Below, in pieces: positions 17,992-31,096 of a stretch of DNA of 64,000 nt. Numbering within the stretch: position 1 is the stretch's first letter; each line of letters begins with the position of its first letter. The position numbers and the translations under genes are program-made. The stretch lies in contig CAWJWP010000021.1 of NCBI GenBank assembly GCA_963846495.1, forward strand, positions 134,471 to 198,470, given 5' to 3'. Below the pieces are notes generated by a model that saw only the letters and a list, made by a program, of their open reading frames with translations, did not search any database and was not told the DNA's origin. Source of the stretch: DASYQD01 sp963846495 (GTDB lineage Bacteria; Acidobacteriota; Thermoanaerobaculia; Multivoradales; JAIOJS01).

Positions 17992-19988
17992 TCGCTGAGC
18001 CGGTTCTCGAACAGCCCGCCGTCCGCCGGTGCGGCGAAGAGGTGGCCGCGCTCGGTGGGGTGCGCCCAGACGTGCAGGATGTGCTGGCGGTACGGGCCCC
18101 ATGTGGTGAGCGAGCCCGGCGTGCTCTCCCAGGTCGCGCCGTCGTCGCGGCTGTGCAGGACGCCGGCGGCGCTCGCGGCGTAGAGGTCGCCGGTCACGCC
18201 GTCGAGCGCGAGGTCCGTCACCGAATCGGCCGCCGCAAACGTGTGGATCGTCACCGCCGTGCGGCCGTCGTCGTCGCTGCGGCGGAGCTCGGTACCGCCG
18301 GTGCCGGCAGCGATGGTGACGAGCGCGTAGAGGGTCGCCGGCCGGCCGGGGACGGCCTCGACGTCGACCACTCCCGACGCGCCGCCCAAGAGCGGGTGCC
18401 AGGTAGCACCGGCATCGGTGCTGCGAAAGGCGACGAAATCGGTCGAAGCGGGAGCGCTGGTCAACGTCTCGAGCGCGCCGGCGACGACGCGCTCGGGAGC
18501 GCCGCGATCGGCGCGCAGGTCGATCACGCGCAACGAGCCGCGCGCCGTCGAGACGGGAAGAGTGACGCTCCACCCACCGTCGTCCCGGCGCGCCGCCACT
18601 CCGAGCGGAGTGCCGGCGAGCAGCCGGCCGCCGCTGGTGATCTCGACCAGTCGGGTGCCGAAGATGGTGGGGCCGCTCATCATGTGGGAGCCAGCGGGCT
18701 CGACCAGCATCAAAAAGCCGGCGAAGGCGTCCAGTCGGCGCGTAGCGGTGGCGGGATCGAAGGCGACGTCGTAGACGTCCAGGAACCAACGCGGAGAGAT
18801 CTGGGCGCCGTGGCGCCGGAAAGTGGCGCCGCCGTCGCCCGAGAGGAAGGTGCGGAAGCATGGGTCGGCACAGCCCCAGTAGGTGCGTAGGACGAGCGAC
18901 GACGGCTCGGTGGGGGCGAAACGGAGTCCGGCGGCGCCGAGGCTGACGATGCCGGTCTCGGCGATCCGTGCGCCGTTGCGGGTCCAGAGGTCGCCGCCGC
19001 CCAGCGCCAGCGGACCCGCAGGGGCTACCACCAACGCTGTCGGCCGCGGCACGAGCCCTCCGTAGGGGAAATGCTGGAGGCGGAAGCTGCCGGCGCGGCC
19101 GCTCCGCGTGCTGACCTGGATCCCGCCGTCGACGGCCGTGTACACGACGCGAGGGTCGCGGGGATCGGAAGCGATGGCCCTGGGGTAGCCGAAGCCGGCG
19201 GGGGCGGCGACCCTCTCCCAGCGGCTGCCGTCGACGCTACGGAAGAGCCCGGCTGCCGCGAACGCCGCAAAGGCGATCGGGTAGCGCCCGTACGTCACGT
19301 GCAGGGCACGAAGCTCCTCCTGTGGCGCGACTCCGGGCGGCCGCGTGGCGCGAAACGTCACGCCGCCGTCATCGCTGCGCAGCACCGCGCCTCCGCCGGC
19401 GGCGGCGGCGTAGACGACGTTGCGCCGCTCCGGCGCCGCGGCGACTGGTCCGATGGCGCCTGGCACCGCGCGCCAGGAGAGACCCCCGTCCGCGCTGCGC
19501 ATGAGTCGCCGGGCATCGCCGCTGCCGGCGTCGGCGAAGAGCACGGCAGGAAACGAACCGGCCGGCATCATCCAGAGGCCGGCGGCGTCGAAGCCGGTGC
19601 TGTCGGGAGCGACCTGCTCCCAGCTCGCTCCCGCATCGACGGATCGAAAGAGAACGTCGCTGGAGTTGGCGGAGATGGCCCACAGCTGATTGGATCGCGT
19701 CGGGTGCACGGCAAGCGCACGCACCAAGGGGCGGCCGAGGCCGTTGCTGCGCCACCGCCACACGCTGGCGCCGGCCGGCAGCTGCCAGATCTCGGCGATC
19801 CCGCCGACCGTCACCGCGTAGAGGTCGCCGCGCGACGAAGCGACCGCCGCTTGGATGTTTCCGTCGTAGGGACCGAAGGGTGTCCAGCTGTCGGTGCCGG
19901 CTCGGGCCGCGCCGGCGGTCGAGGCGGCAAGGAGCAGCAGCGCTCCGACGATGGTGCACGACGGTGAACCGACCCTGTTGGCGCGCAT
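17988..19988 (-). CDS. Secreted Asp-box (BNR/sortilin-like) beta-propeller protein
   Basis: ATG 19988 follows a GAGGAG ribosome-binding site and opens MRANRVGSPSCTIVGALLLL, a signal peptide ending near AARA. The mature part has at least seven Asp boxes (S-x-D-x-G-x-T-W): RSVDAGASWE, RSADGGLSWR, RSDDGGVTFR, LSGDGGATFR, RSTDAGATWH, RRSDDDGRTA and HSRDDGATWE, with intervening strands such as AIASDPRDPRVVYTAVDGG. This is the layout of 7- to 10-bladed sialidase-like or Vps10-like propellers of extracellular proteins in Acidobacteriota. No glycosidase catalytic residues can be named, so a binding or structural role is as likely as hydrolysis. The reading frame is open 75 codons further upstream, but that part is Arg/Pro-rich non-family sequence. 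Confidence 0.8.
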   Translation of the reverse strand: MRANRVGSPSCTIVGALLLLAASTAGAARAGTDSWTPFGPYDGNIQAAVASSRGDLYAVTVGGIAEIWQLPAGASVWRWRSNGLGRPLVRALAVHPTRSNQLWAISANSSDVLFRSVDAGASWEQVAPDSTGFDAAGLWMMPAGSFPAVLFADAGSGDARRLMRSADGGLSWRAVPGAIGPVAAAPERRNVVYAAAAGGGAVLRSDDGGVTFRATRPPGVAPQEELRALHVTYGRYPIAFAAFAAAGLFRSVDGSRWERVAAPAGFGYPRAIASDPRDPRVVYTAVDGGIQVSTRSGRAGSFRLQHFPYGGLVPRPTALVVAPAGPLALGGGDLWTRNGARIAETGIVSLGAAGLRFAPTEPSSLVLRTYWGCADPCFRTFLSGDGGATFRRHGAQISPRWFLDVYDVAFDPATATRRLDAFAGFLMLVEPAGSHMMSGPTIFGTRLVEITSGGRLLAGTPLGVAARRDDGGWSVTLPVSTARGSLRVIDLRADRGAPERVVAGALETLTSAPASTDFVAFRSTDAGATWHPLLGGASGVVDVEAVPGRPATLYALVTIAAGTGGTELRRSDDDGRTAVTIHTFAAADSVTDLALDGVTGDLYAASAAGVLHSRDDGATWESTPGSLTTWGPYRQHILHVWAHPTERGHLFAAPADGGLFENRLSD

Positions 19989-20070
19989 GCGAGCTCCTCG
20001 CGAGTTCCGGCGATCCGGAACCGGCGTCGTGTCGCCGGCATCCTTTCTTACGAGCGCCCGCGAGGTCCGT

Positions 20071-20835
20071 CTACCACTGCGGCATCGCCGCCAGCACGGC
20101 TTCGGCGAGGATGGCGCCGAGCGTGGCGATGGTGGCGCGCCCTTCTTCCGCCGACGCCGCGGCGGGGTCGCCGAAGTAGGCGTGCGGACCGCCGGCAGCT
20201 TCGAAGGTGTCATGGCCTTCGCGGATCGCCACCGACAGCGACGACGGGTTCGCCGCCAGCGCGCGCCTTGCTTCGTCGCGCACGAGCTCGGGGCGCGCGG
20301 CCATCACGATCGAGGTCTCGAAGCGGCCGGCGTGGCAGGCGCCGCTCTTGAACTCGTCGGTCAAGCGCAGCGCCCACGGCTTGCGCGTGAGGTCGGGGAA
20401 GACGACGAGGACGTCTTCGGTGAGCAGACGCGTCATCGCCGCGTGCAATGCGCCGAGGTGCGCCGGGTCGAGGTGAGCGTTGGCGAAGGCGAGCGTGCGG
20501 AAGCCGTGGTAGGCGAGTGAGCGCCCGACGTCGACGATCGCGGCGGTGACGATCTCGGCGCGCACCGATGTGGAGCCCGCGAAGCCCGAAGCGAAGCGAG
20601 CCGTCGTGTATTCGAAGGCGGGAAGGAGCAGCGGCAGCAGGTCGCGCGCCGCGAGGAGCCGTGCCGCTTCCTCGGCCATCGCGGCGGCGATGATGCCGTC
20701 GGTCTGCAGCGGCAGGTGTGGACCGTGCGCCTCGACGGCGCCCACCGGCAGGATGCACACCGTGCGGTCGCGGTCGAGCGCGTTGACCTCGCTCCACGGA
20801 AGCTCGCCGAGACGAAGCAGTGCGTCGTCCGCCAC
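20071..20835 (-). CDS. Creatininase-family amidohydrolase
   Basis: About 254 residues from GTG 20835 (VADDALLRLGELPWSEVNAL). The family metal site is readable: ILPVGAVEAHGPHLPLQTDG (Glu, His and Asp ligands), then FANAHLDPAHLGAL where the usual motif is NGHGGN, and GACHAGRFETSIVMA (GxHAGxxETS) with the Glu ligand. The altered NAHLDP motif keeps the His ligand and marks a subgroup distinct from creatininase and MftE. It probably hydrolyses a small cyclic amide or similar bond with two metal ions; the substrate is unknown. The nearest divergent gene encodes the Spy-like protein; no mycofactocin genes are nearby. The C-terminus ends ILAEAVLAAMPQW. Confidence 0.78.
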   Translation of the reverse strand: MADDALLRLGELPWSEVNALDRDRTVCILPVGAVEAHGPHLPLQTDGIIAAAMAEEAARLLAARDLLPLLLPAFEYTTARFASGFAGSTSVRAEIVTAAIVDVGRSLAYHGFRTLAFANAHLDPAHLGALHAAMTRLLTEDVLVVFPDLTRKPWALRLTDEFKSGACHAGRFETSIVMAARPELVRDEARRALAANPSSLSVAIREGHDTFEAAGGPHAYFGDPAAASAEEGRATIATLGAILAEAVLAAMPQW

Positions 20836-21055
20836 GGCGGCGACGTTAACAGCTGACGCTGCGCACGAACTTCGCGGCGTGCGTGGCAACGCCAGCTTCG
20901 CTTCGTCGCGCCTCACCACACATCGCGGATCGCGCAGGAAAGCGCGCGACGTGGGGTTCCAACCAGCGGGAGCGCCGACCGACAGACGCAACCCCGGGCC
21001 CGCCGAGAACGAACGAACATTCACTCACTGCCCGCACGGAGAAGGAGCTGCCACC

Positions 21056-21619
21056 GTGATCTCCAAACGCATCGCCCTCGCCGCCGCCGCGCTGATGACC
21101 GCCGGCGTCGCCGTCACCCTCGCCCAGCCGCCGCCCGATCCCATGGGCTTCGACGACTTCGAAGCTCCCGCGCTCTACGCTGACGCCGGTCCGGGCGGTC
21201 CCGGCCGCGGCGGCCCGCCCGGCTTCGGTCCGCCCGGCCACCGCGGTCCCGGCGGCCCCGGCGTCATCGACCCGCGCCGCCTCGCCGACTACCTCGACCT
21301 GACCGACGAGCAACGCGCCGCCGCGCGCCAGCTCTTCGAGCAGCAGCGCGACAAGGTGCGGCCGCTCTTCGAGCAGCAGCGTGGCCTGCGCGAGCAGCTC
21401 GAGACGACGCTCGACGACCCGGCGGCGAGCGACGGCGCGCTCGGTCAGCTGGTCAAGCAGCTGCACGCCAACAAGCAGGCGATGCGGACGGCGAGGAAGG
21501 AGCTGCGCGCGCAGCTCACCACGCTGCTCGATCCGACGCAAAAGGCGAAGCTCGACCGCCTCGAGTCGGTGATGGAGGAGCTGCGCGCGAGCGGTCCTCG
21601 TCACCGCGGCCGGCGCTGA
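21056..21619 (+). CDS. Periplasmic Spy/LTXXQ-like protein
   Basis: A 187-residue protein from GTG 21056, preceded by AGAAGGAG. It starts MISKRIALAAAALMTAGVAV, a signal peptide ending near LAQ, then has a Gly/Pro-rich stretch (GPGGPGRGGPPGFGPPGHRG) and a long alpha-helical part with the family motif DYLDLTDEQRAAARQLFEQQ repeated in weaker form (RPLFEQQRGLREQLETTLDD) and LTTLLDPTQKAKLDRLE. This matches the CpxP/Spy (LTXXQ) family of periplasmic chaperones and metal sensors. No sensor kinase or resistance operon is adjacent, so metal sensing is only a family-based possibility. Confidence 0.78.
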   Translation: MISKRIALAAAALMTAGVAVTLAQPPPDPMGFDDFEAPALYADAGPGGPGRGGPPGFGPPGHRGPGGPGVIDPRRLADYLDLTDEQRAAARQLFEQQRDKVRPLFEQQRGLREQLETTLDDPAASDGALGQLVKQLHANKQAMRTARKELRAQLTTLLDPTQKAKLDRLESVMEELRASGPRHRGRR

Positions 21620-21632
21620 TGCCGCAGCCGCG

Positions 21633-26520
<4,888 letters not shown>

Positions 26521-26540
26521 CATCGAGGAGACAGTAGCCG

Positions 26541-27992
26541 ATGGGTTGGTTTGGGGGCGGCGGCAAGAAGAAGGAAGCGGCAAAGAAGGTCTTGCGGGTC
26601 GGCACGCTGACGGCGGCGGGCGAGCTCGACCCGCGCCGCACCCAGGAGCTCGGCACTGTGATGGTGCTGACACAGGTGTTCGAGCCGCCCTTCGAGCTGC
26701 CGGTCGAGGACCGGCCGCCGAAGCCGCTCCTCTTCGCCGAGCCGCTGCGCGAGGAGGAAGGCGGCGCCGCGCTGTCGGCGCCGGTGCGGCCGGAGATCAA
26801 GTTCTCTGACGGCACGCCGCTCACCGCCGCGATCGCCGCCGATTCGCTCGCCTCGACCGACGTCGTCGCCAAGGCCGCCACCGTGGAGGCGCGCGGCGAC
26901 CGCGTCTGGTTCCGCCTGCGGCGGCCCAATCCGCGCTTCGACGTCGTGCTGGCACAGAGCTACGCCGGCATCGTGCTGCAGCGCGACGGCAAGCTGCTCG
27001 GCACCGGGCCCTTCGTCGTCGCCGACGCGGGCGGCGAGGCGAACCTCGTGCGCCTCGCGCGCAACCCGCACTTCCGCCGGCCGGCACCGCTTGACGAGGT
27101 CGAGTTCCGCGCCTACCCGAGCCATGAGGCGCTCGCCGCCGCCGTCGACGCGGGCGAGGTCGAATTGACGAGCGCGCTCTCGCGCGACGACGTGGCGAAG
27201 GTGCGCGAGGCGCGCAAGCAGTTCCTGCCCGGCGCCAGCACCGCGATCCTCTACTTCAACACCGAGCGGCCGGGGCTCGACGACGCGCGCGTGCGGCGGG
27301 CGCTGGCGCTCGCCATCGACCGCGTCGAGGTCACCCGCACCTCGTACTCCAACGCGCTCGCCTTCGCCGCCACCAGCCTGCTGCCGCCGATCATGGGCAG
27401 CTTCCGCGACGGCTTGACCTCGGCGCCCGAGCGCGCTCGCGAGCTGCTGCGCGAGATTCGCGACCTGCTGCCGCCGCGGCTGCGCATGATCCTGGTGTGG
27501 GGACCGCGTCCCTACATGCCGCAGCCGAAGACGGCGGCGACCGTCATCGCGCGGCAGCTCGGCGACGTCGGCGTGCAGGTGGAGGTCGTGCCCACCACGA
27601 CCAACGAGGAGTACAACCGCCGCATCCGCGCCGGCGACTACGACCTGCTGCTCTCCGGTTGGATCGCCGACACCCTCGACTCCGCCGACTACCTCGACGC
27701 CAACCTCTCCTCCGAGCACGTGCCGGTGCCGGAGGCGGCGCCGGTCAACCGCGCCAACCGCAGCCGCTGGCGCGACCGCACGATGGATGGGCTCCTCGCG
27801 CGCTTCCGCGAACAGCGCTCGGAAGAGGCGCGGGCGGCGGTGCTCGAACGGCTGCGCGACGAGGCGCCGCTGGTGCCGCTGATGTACGGGCCGACCGTCG
27901 TCGTCCACTCGTGGCGGCTGCTCGGCTTCGAGGCCTCGCCGTTGGGGCTGCCCAGCCTGGCCGCGGTGGACCTCGAGATGGAGACGAGCTGA
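26541..27992 (+). CDS. Family 5 (peptide/nickel-type) solute-binding protein-like, no signal peptide
   Basis: A 483-residue protein resembling SBP_bac_5: RVGTLTAAGELDPRRTQELG, VFEPPFELP, IKFSDGTPLTA, FRLRRPNPRFDVVLAQSYAG, GTGPFVVADAGGEANLVRLA, STAILYFNTERPGLDDARVR, RALALAIDRVEVTRTSYSN (substrate-cleft arginines and the FNT.R.PFDD region), YDLLLSGWIADTLDSADYLD, ERLRDEAPLVPLMYGPTVVV. Unlike true binding proteins it begins MGWFGGGGKKKEAAKKVLRV with no signal peptide or lipobox, so it is probably cytoplasmic or the start is wrong; no upstream start is possible because lhr begins 17 bp away. A receiver-domain gene starts 2 nt after its stop. No permease or ATPase genes are nearby. This suggests an intracellular ligand sensor rather than transport, as inference. 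Confidence 0.75.
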   Translation: MGWFGGGGKKKEAAKKVLRVGTLTAAGELDPRRTQELGTVMVLTQVFEPPFELPVEDRPPKPLLFAEPLREEEGGAALSAPVRPEIKFSDGTPLTAAIAADSLASTDVVAKAATVEARGDRVWFRLRRPNPRFDVVLAQSYAGIVLQRDGKLLGTGPFVVADAGGEANLVRLARNPHFRRPAPLDEVEFRAYPSHEALAAAVDAGEVELTSALSRDDVAKVREARKQFLPGASTAILYFNTERPGLDDARVRRALALAIDRVEVTRTSYSNALAFAATSLLPPIMGSFRDGLTSAPERARELLREIRDLLPPRLRMILVWGPRPYMPQPKTAATVIARQLGDVGVQVEVVPTTTNEEYNRRIRAGDYDLLLSGWIADTLDSADYLDANLSSEHVPVPEAAPVNRANRSRWRDRTMDGLLARFREQRSEEARAAVLERLRDEAPLVPLMYGPTVVVHSWRLLGFEASPLGLPSLAAVDLEMETS

Positions 27993-27994
27993 GA

Positions 27995-28402
27995 ATGGCC
28001 AAAGTTCGAGCAGCGCCGGTGCGCGCGGTCGTCGTCGACGACTCGCGCTTTCAGTGCGCGGCAGTGCGCCAGCTGCTGGAAAGACGCTACGGCGAGCGGG
28101 TGCGCGTGGAGACCTACGTCGACCCGGCGGAAGCGGTGGCGCATCTCGACGCGAGCATCGGCTTGCTGTTGCTCGACTGGGAGATGCCGGGCCTCGACGG
28201 AGAGGCGATGCTCGAGGAGGCGCGGCGTCAGGGCGTCGACTTGAAGCGGGTGATCATCCGCTCCGCCCACCACGCCGACGCGCTGCACCGCCAGTTCGAC
28301 GGCCGCGGCTGCCTGTGCGTCATCCAGAAGGGCGAGGAGGAGCAGCAGGCGGCGTTCCTGATGATCCTCGACGGGATCGTCCGCCGTGCCGGCGGCGGCT
28401 GA
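27995..28402 (+). CDS. Stand-alone response-regulator receiver domain
   Basis: A 135-residue CheY-like protein. Acidic pair in AVVVDDSRFQ, phosphoacceptor Asp in LLLLDWEMPGLDGEAML, conserved Ser in VIIRSAHHADAL, and Lys in CVIQKGEEEQQ: all five receiver positions are present, so phosphorylation is likely. There is no output domain. It starts 2 nt after the TGA of the solute-binding-like gene, so translation is probably coupled and the two proteins probably work together. No histidine kinase lies in the window next to it. The Cys-rich GRGCLCVIQKG near the fourth strand is unusual. Confidence 0.85.
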   Translation: MAKVRAAPVRAVVVDDSRFQCAAVRQLLERRYGERVRVETYVDPAEAVAHLDASIGLLLLDWEMPGLDGEAMLEEARRQGVDLKRVIIRSAHHADALHRQFDGRGCLCVIQKGEEEQQAAFLMILDGIVRRAGGG

Positions 28403-28426
28403 GATCATCCGCGCGCAGCCGCGCGC

Positions 28427-29161
28427 TCAGTGGGTCTCGGCGAGCCGCCGCAGCAGGCGATAGATCAGGCGCTCGTGACCGGCGGCCTGGGTGACGAAGG
28501 CGATGCCGACGGCATCGTCGTTGCGCCAGGCGACGCGGCCGTCGACCGGCAGCGTCTCGTGGTCGACGAGCAGCTCGAAGCGGAGCGTGGTGCCCGGCAC
28601 CCACGACGCCGGCGCGTCGGCGATCGACAACCCGCCCACCGAGAGGTTGGCGAGCTCGGCAGGCACGACGCTGCCGTCGGCGAGCCGCAGCCGCACCGGC
28701 GCGCGCAGGCGGATTCGCACCTCCGTCTGCTGGCCGAGCTCGAGGGCGGCCGCCGAGTTGAGGCTGCGCCGGCGCGCCGCGGTGTTCTGGATGCGCAGCG
28801 CCAGCGACGGCTCGAGCCGCAGCAGGTCGAGCAGCGGCGCGCGGGCGATGCGCAGCAGCCGGCATTCGCTGGCGGCACGCGCCGACGCCGAGCGCGTCGT
28901 CTCGTCGAAGAGGCACATCTCGCCGAGCAGCTCGCCGGCGCCGACGCGGGCGAGCAGCTGCATCGGCTTGCCGACCTTGTCGCGGAAAACGGTGATCGTG
29001 CCGTCGACGACGAGGTAGACGGCGTCGGCCTCCTCGCCGTGCGCGAACACCAGCCGCCCCGCCGGCACCGGCAGCTCGGCGCAGTGCGCCGCCAGCGAGC
29101 GCAGGCGTTCGGGCGGGAGCCCGTGGAAGGTCTCGCAGCGGACGAGGATCTCGTCGTGCAT
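28427..29161 (-). CDS. Cyclic nucleotide-binding domain plus PilZ domain protein
   Basis: A 244-residue protein from ATG 29161 (MHDEILVRCETFHGLPPERL). Residues about 5-125 form a CAP-like effector domain: AGRLVFAHGEEADAVYLVVD, TITVFRD, GAGELLGEMCLFDETTRSAS (phosphate-binding cassette GE.cLfde..RSAS) and RLLRIARAPLLDLLRLEPSL. There is no HTH. Residues about 145-240 are a PilZ domain with the c-di-GMP-binding arginines in RIRLRAPVRLRL and ANLSVGGLSI (D/NxSxxG). The protein should integrate cAMP/cGMP and c-di-GMP signals; its output is unknown but PilZ adaptors often act on motility or secretion. The GGDEF-EAL enzyme at 10-12.7 kb is a possible partner. Divergent from the TMTC-like gene. Confidence 0.87.
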   Translation of the reverse strand: MHDEILVRCETFHGLPPERLRSLAAHCAELPVPAGRLVFAHGEEADAVYLVVDGTITVFRDKVGKPMQLLARVGAGELLGEMCLFDETTRSASARAASECRLLRIARAPLLDLLRLEPSLALRIQNTAARRRSLNSAAALELGQQTEVRIRLRAPVRLRLADGSVVPAELANLSVGGLSIADAPASWVPGTTLRFELLVDHETLPVDGRVAWRNDDAVGIAFVTQAAGHERLIYRLLRRLAETH

Positions 29162-29300
29162 CGTGCGGGGTGCCGTGGGGCGACGCCGCGGCAACCCGTG
29201 GCAGTCGCTGTTCGAGCGAAAAAAGCGGGCGGAGCTTAGCGCAGCCCGGTGTCCGCTGCAGCGAAGCGCGCGGCCCGGCTTGTTATGCTGCGACGACCGC

Positions 29301-31096
29301 ATGAGCGCTGCCGCCGACCGCAGGGGCCCCGCGGCTGCCTCGCGTCCGCGGCGAGCCGCGCTGGCGCTCGTCCTCGGCGCGCTCGTCGTGCTCGTTTTCC
29401 TGCCGGCGCTCGACTGCGGCTTCGTCCACCTCGACGACCCGCAGACGGTGCCGCGCTACGGCGCCGTGATGCGCGGGCTCACCTGGGACGGCGTCCGTCT
29501 CGCCTTCGGCGAGCAGTTCTTCGGCCACTGGGTGCCGCTCACCGTGCTGTCGCTGATGCTCGACTGGCAGCTGTGGGGGAAGGTGGCCTACGGGCACCAT
29601 CTCACCAGCGTGCTGTTGCACGCGCTCAACGCGGTGCTGGTCTTCCTGCTGTGGAGCCGCGCTGTGCGCGCCGGCGAGGGGCGCGCGCGCGACGGGTGGG
29701 CGGCGGCGGTGGCGCTGCTCTTCGCGCTCCATCCGTTGCGTGTCGAGCCGGTGCTATGGCTGACCGGCCGCAAGGACTTGCTGTCCGCCGCCGGGGCCCT
29801 GCTGGCGCTGCTCCTCTACGTGCGCTGGCGCGAGGCGCCGTCGCGGGGGCGCTACGCTGCCGTCACCGTCGCCTTCGCGGCGGCCATCCTCGGCAAGGCG
29901 ACGGCGCTCGTCGTGCCGGCGCTGATGCTGCTGCTCGACCTGTGGCCGCTCGGACGCGTCGCTTCGCCAGGGGCGCAATGGCCAGTGGGTCGCGAGCTGG
30001 CGGCGCGCTTGCGGCCGCTGTTGCTCGAGAAGTTGCCGTGGCTGGCGATGAGCGCCGCGGCCGGCGTCGGCGCGCTGCTGAGCGCGCGGGCTGGCGCCGC
30101 GATGGCGCAGCTCGAGTCGGTGCCGCTCGGCGAGCGCGCGGCCACGGCATTGGTGGGATACGAGACCTACCTGCGGATGACCTTCGCGCCTGCCGGTCTC
30201 GCCGCGTTCTATCCGTTCCCCGCCGAGGGCTGGTCGACGGTGCACGTGACCGTCGCTGCGCTTCTCTTCCTCGTGATTACGGCCGCTGCCCTTGCGCTAG
30301 TGCGCCGTTTGCCGTGGCTCACAGTGGGCTGGTGCTGGTGGGTGCTCTGCCTGCTCCCGGTCTCCGGACTGCTGCAAGCCGGCGAGCAAGCTGCCGCCGA
30401 TCGCTACACCTATCTCGCGTCGGTCGGATTAGCGATCGCCGTCTTCTGGAGCCTTGCGGAAGCCGCCTCGAAGCTTCGTGAGCGTCGTCTCAGCGGCGCG
30501 CTGCTCGCTCAGCTCGCCGCAGTGCTCGTCGCGTGCGGCTTCGCAACGCGCGCCCAGATCGCCACCTGGCGCGACAGCGAGAGCGTCTTCCGTCGCATGG
30601 TCGAGGTCACCAGCGGCAACCATTTCGGCCACTTGAACCTCGCCAACGTCCTCGCCGAGCAGGGCGACTGCCCGAAGCCGTCAAGCACTACGAGCGCACG
30701 CTCCGCCTGCGCCCGCATCTCGCTCTCGCCTGGACCGGTCTCGGCGCCGCCTACCGCCGCCAGGGCGACGCCGCCGGCGCCCGCTGGGCGCTCGAGCGCG
30801 CCCTCGAAGAGGACGCGAACCTCGCCGCCGCCCACCTGCAGCTCGCCATCGTCTACGAAGAGCAGAACGCGCTGGGGCCCGCCGCCGGCCACCTCGCGCG
30901 CGTCATCTCGCTCGAGCCCCGCCACCCACAGGCCTGGCAAGGGCTGGCGTCGATCCTCGGCCGCCCCGGTGCAGCTCGCGAGGCGCTGCCGTTCGTCGCC
31001 GCCGTGGCGCGCAGCGAGCCGAGCTCGGTCGAGCTCCAGCAGCTGCTGGAGCTCGTCCGCCAGCGCGCGGGCGCCGGTGCGACTGTTCCGCGCTAA
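29301..31096 (+). CDS. TMTC-like multi-pass membrane protein with TPR tail, one frameshift
   Basis: About 598 residues from ATG 29301. Residues 20-415 hold roughly ten membrane helices and show motifs of the bacterial TMTC / GT-C-like family: FLPALDCGFVHLDDPQTVPR (Asp-rich first loop), GHHLTSVLLHALNAVLVFLL, LLFALHPLRVEPVLWLTGRK, LGKATALVVPALMLLLDLWP and EQAAADRYTYLASVGLAI. TPRs follow: GHLNLANVLAEQGD, then after a one-base shift near 30667 LPEAVKHYERTLRLRPHLAL, GLGAAYRRQGDAAGARWALE, AHLQLAIVYEEQNALGPAAG, ISLEPRHPQAWQGLASILGR. Members are suspected protein O-mannosyl- or other lipid-linked-sugar transferases; bacterial substrates are unknown. Its TAA overlaps the stop of the convergent ClpX-like gene. 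Confidence 0.77.

Noticed and set aside
19989..20213. N-terminal extension of the Asp-box protein
   Set aside because: Arg/Pro-rich and antisense to nothing recognisable; a signal peptide with GAGGAG upstream begins at 19988.
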